NCBI GenBank assembly: GCA_038501195.1
Contig: JBBPUQ010000007.1
Location: 1,589,501-1,653,500, forward strand
DNA from: Nemania diffusa
Taxonomy: Eukaryota; Ascomycota; Sordariomycetes; Xylariales; Xylariaceae
DNA length: 64,000 bases
Direction of reading: 5' to 3'
Below, piece by piece: positions 61,815 through 64,000 of this stretch. The notes beneath the pieces are model-generated. The model had not been told where the DNA came from and did not search any database. It worked only from the letters and a program-made list of their open reading frames with translations. The position numbers and the translations under genes were made by a program. The first letter of the stretch is position 1. Each line of letters starts with the position of its first letter.

Positions 61815-61967
61815 TCTGACTCTGCCTGGAAAGGCGGGGGTACCTGAAGTAGCCTATGCTCTATACTAGTGTAGACAAATAGTCCCACTGTCGATATAGT
61901 GCAATTGACAGCGTAGGCGGTGATGGGCGATGTGGTGTGTCTATTTTGATAGATTATTGTATGACGA

Positions 61968-61988
61968 GGATGATCCGTGGATGATCCG
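61968..61988. promoter_or_regulatory. Direct repeat GGATGATCCG x2
   Basis: Two exact copies of a 10-mer with an 11-bp period, one helical turn apart. The core GGAT-N-ATCC is itself nearly palindromic and recurs upstream of the MFS exporter at 57293. Confidence 0.5.
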
Positions 61989-62050
61989 GGGAGCCTACTT
62001 ATTCCTGTCTGTGTGGGTTGAATCCTAGCCAATTATGTATCAGAGATGAT

Positions 62051-62072
62051 CGGATTGTCCGCGGAAAATCCG
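62051..62072. promoter_or_regulatory. Two abutting CGG-N5-CCG palindromes (Zn2Cys6 sites)
   Basis: CGGATTGTCCG at 62051-62061 is followed without a gap by CGGAAAATCCG at 62062-62072. Inverted CGG triplets with fixed spacing are the classic binding sites of Zn2Cys6 dimers. Two sites with the same 5-bp spacing side by side are unlikely by chance. They lie 237-258 bp from the regulator start and 216-237 bp from the transporter start. Confidence 0.6.
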
Positions 62073-62287
62073 AGGAAGGTCTATGAATATTGCTGTCTGC
62101 TTAGCAATACCATGTTGAAGGATGATATTGAATGAAAATTTGTTGCTGCCTTTTCAACCCGAATCTGTACTTAAAGAGAACCTGGGTCGTTGTAGTTTTT
62201 GTTATTTCTTGATGCTCAATTCTCGTAGACAGCTAACAAAGTCGTCGAAGAGGCTGCTATCACGGTCTACCCACCATATAATTTACA

Positions 62288-63832
62288 ATGGCGCCTCCCT
62301 TAGAACCACCTCCCAATTATAATAGGTAAGTTTCCCATGAAATAGACGGAACATGGTAGTATTAGCGACTGATAGGATGTCTTCAGGTTTCGATCATGGC
62401 TCGCGGTTACAGGTGCCTGCATAGCGCTATTTTGCACGGTCGGCTTTCTCAATGCTTTCGGAGTGTACCAGGAATATTATGGATCTGGCCTTCTTAAAGC
62501 TTACACAGCTTCGGATATATCATGGATCGGCTCTGTCGCCATTTTCTTGCTCTATATTGGATCACCTATAGCTGGCATGCTAGTTGACAAACTAGGCCCT
62601 ACGGTAAGTAGTATAATCATGAGGCAACTATTATAGACCATTGATATTAATGTCATGATAGATCCTGTTGATTATTGGCAGTATTGGCCAGCTAGTGGCT
62701 ATATTCCTCTCATCTCTCTGCAGCCAGTATTACCAACTTTTCCTCTCTCAGGCTGTCCTCCTTGGGGCCAGCATGTCATTCATCATCACGCCCTGTGTAG
62801 CTGTTGTATCACGTCGCATCCCTCACCGTCGTGGGCTCGCACTAGGTATTGCTATCGGCGGTTCCTCGATAGGGGGCGTGGTATGGCCGATTGCTTTGCA
62901 GCAGCTTCTCTACATCGATGGCGTAAGTTTCGGCTGGGTCCAACGAGCTATTGGCTTCATTATGCTACCCCTATTCGCAGTAGCCTGTCTAACTGTGATT
63001 GACGCCGAGAAAGAACTACCTCAGACAACTACTGCGGACTCTGAGAAGAGCTCTGAGGGAAGCGTTTTGGGCGGGAGCGGAAGTGAATCGTCGCCTGGAG
63101 AAAAGGCAAAGCGCCCAATCACAGTCATGTTTAAAAACTTGACTTTCGTTCTTCTCTGTTTGGGATTAGGGCTTGTATACTTCGGCCTATTCACGCCGTT
63201 CTTCTATATCTCCACATACGCTGTCGATAAGGGCACATCGTCGTCGACGGCTTTCTATCTCATCTCCGCTATCAACGCAGCATCGTTCTTCGGCCGAGTC
63301 ATCCCAGGTCATCTAGCTGATCAATATGGCCATTTCAACCTGTGCACTCTGTCGGTGCTGATTTCGGGAATAATTGGATTTACTTGGACGGCAGCGTATA
63401 GTCTCCCAGGGATGATTATCTGGTCCATTGCCTATGGCTTCACGTCAGGGGTAAGTCGGCGCTGTGCTAGTGAACAAGCAATATTCATTCGTGGAACTTG
63501 AAGAAGTCCGGCTGACCAGAAACAGGCAGTAATCAGTCTTCAAAGTGCCTGCGTTGGCAAAATATCGAAACGTGAAGAGCAGGGGACAGCATTAGGTTTG
63601 GTGATGGGCTGTGTTTCTATAGCGTAAGGCTTATACCTCACCTCATACTAATTCAAGCTAGCTAACTGATGGCACCAGTGCTCTCGTTGGGACACCCATT
63701 AGTGGCCAGATTTTATTGCGTGCTGGATATCTAGGCCTGGGCGTATGGACGGGAGCGACACTTCTGGCAGGTGGTGTAGTTCTAGCCGCAGCAAGACTGA
63801 GACTGGATCGTAGGATTCTTGCGGCGCATTAA
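62288..63832 (+). CDS. MFS monocarboxylate-transporter-like protein
   Basis: Five exons: 62288-62325, 62387-62603, 62662-63450, 63526-63623 and 63679-63832 (431 aa). A very short N-terminus (MAPPLEPPPNYNR) leads into TM1 (SWLAVTGACIALFCTVGFLNAFGVYQEYY), a typical start of fungal SLC16-like MFS proteins. DISWIGSVAIFLLYIGSPIAGMLVDKLGPT, then SRRIPHRRGLALGIAIGGSSIGGVVWP and FFGRVIPGHLADQYG, match conserved loops and helices of the family. A serine- and acid-rich central loop (about residues 205-240) separates two six-helix halves. Such proteins are named after mammalian lactate/pyruvate carriers, but fungal members transport varied compounds, including riboflavin and secondary metabolites. Likely controlled by the divergent Zn2Cys6 factor. 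All five exons join in frame. Confidence 0.9.
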
Positions 63833-64000
63833 ACCAGAAAGGGGACTATTTAAACAGGTGTGGTCTCCTTGGCATTATCGTAACGACTATTATTAATTTG
63901 GGCAGTTAGTGCATATATAGATACTGAAATTGGCATGTTCAAGGAGAAAACAAAGATCATAAATAATAGAGTATAGAGTGGTCAGCGGAAACGGCGCAAA
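63833..64000. other. Downstream flank at window end
   Basis: 168 bp after the transporter stop; likely its 3' UTR. Nothing else seen. Confidence 0.5.

Larger units (their letters stand above)
61815..62287. promoter_or_regulatory. Divergent promoter between regulator and MFS transporter
   Basis: 473 bp separate the two start codons. It contains direct repeats of GGATGATCCG (61968-61977 and 61979-61988) and a paired CGG-N5-CCG block (62051-62072). The layout is typical of a pathway-specific regulator and its target. Confidence 0.6.

Noticed and set aside
1..64000. CRISPR array, bacterial insertion sequence or rRNA
   Set aside because: No regularly spaced repeats, no IS termini or transposase, and no rRNA core sequence were seen. 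The window is fungal nuclear DNA.

Overview
The window is nuclear DNA of a filamentous ascomycete (Pezizomycotina, most likely a Sordariomycete). The evidence is short GT-AG introns (48-176 nt) with CTAAC/CTGAC branch points, fungal families such as HET, WSC, Zn2Cys6 regulators, GH47 mannosidase and fungal Nup37, and long AT-leaning gaps strewn with TACCTA/TAGGTA words. Exon structures were worked out by eye from splice signals, reading frame and family motifs. There is no transcript evidence.

Layout: (1) 1.4-8.7 kb holds an ACAD10-type APH phosphotransferase, a secreted berberine-bridge-type FAD oxidase and an AtuA-like protein. (2) 8.7-18.3 kb is mostly non-coding, with a small inverted-repeat element and a WSC cell-wall sensor behind a pyrimidine-rich leader. 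(3) 18.4-34 kb holds Nup37, a zinc-less MDR oxidoreductase, a secreted GMC oxidoreductase, an unknown membrane-anchored protein, an amino-acid permease and a HET-domain protein. (4) 35-43 kb holds an intron-bearing tRNA-Phe, a regulator-like protein divergent from a six-exon beta-carbonic anhydrase, and a large GH47 alpha-mannosidase. (5) 43-53 kb holds a small KGILK-motif protein, a GNAT acetyltransferase, an interrupted tRNA-Lys and a cytochrome P450. (6) 54.9-63.8 kb is a transport locus: a DHA-type MFS exporter, a Zn2Cys6 regulator and a divergent monocarboxylate-type MFS transporter. The divergent promoter carries two adjacent CGG-N5-CCG palindromes.

The most striking feature is the tRNA-Lys(CUU) gene at 49178-49311. 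Its T arm is interrupted by 61 nt that look like a spliceosomal intron (GTGAGT donor, CTAAC branch point, AG acceptor). Removing it restores a perfect 73-nt cloverleaf. Canonical eukaryotic nuclear tRNA introns sit only next to the anticodon, so this may be an mRNA-type intron in a Pol III transcript.

Other points worth a look are a GC-AG intron in the carbonic anhydrase, a 20-nt microexon in the MFS exporter, and a motif shared between the regulator promoter and the upstream region of the exporter.
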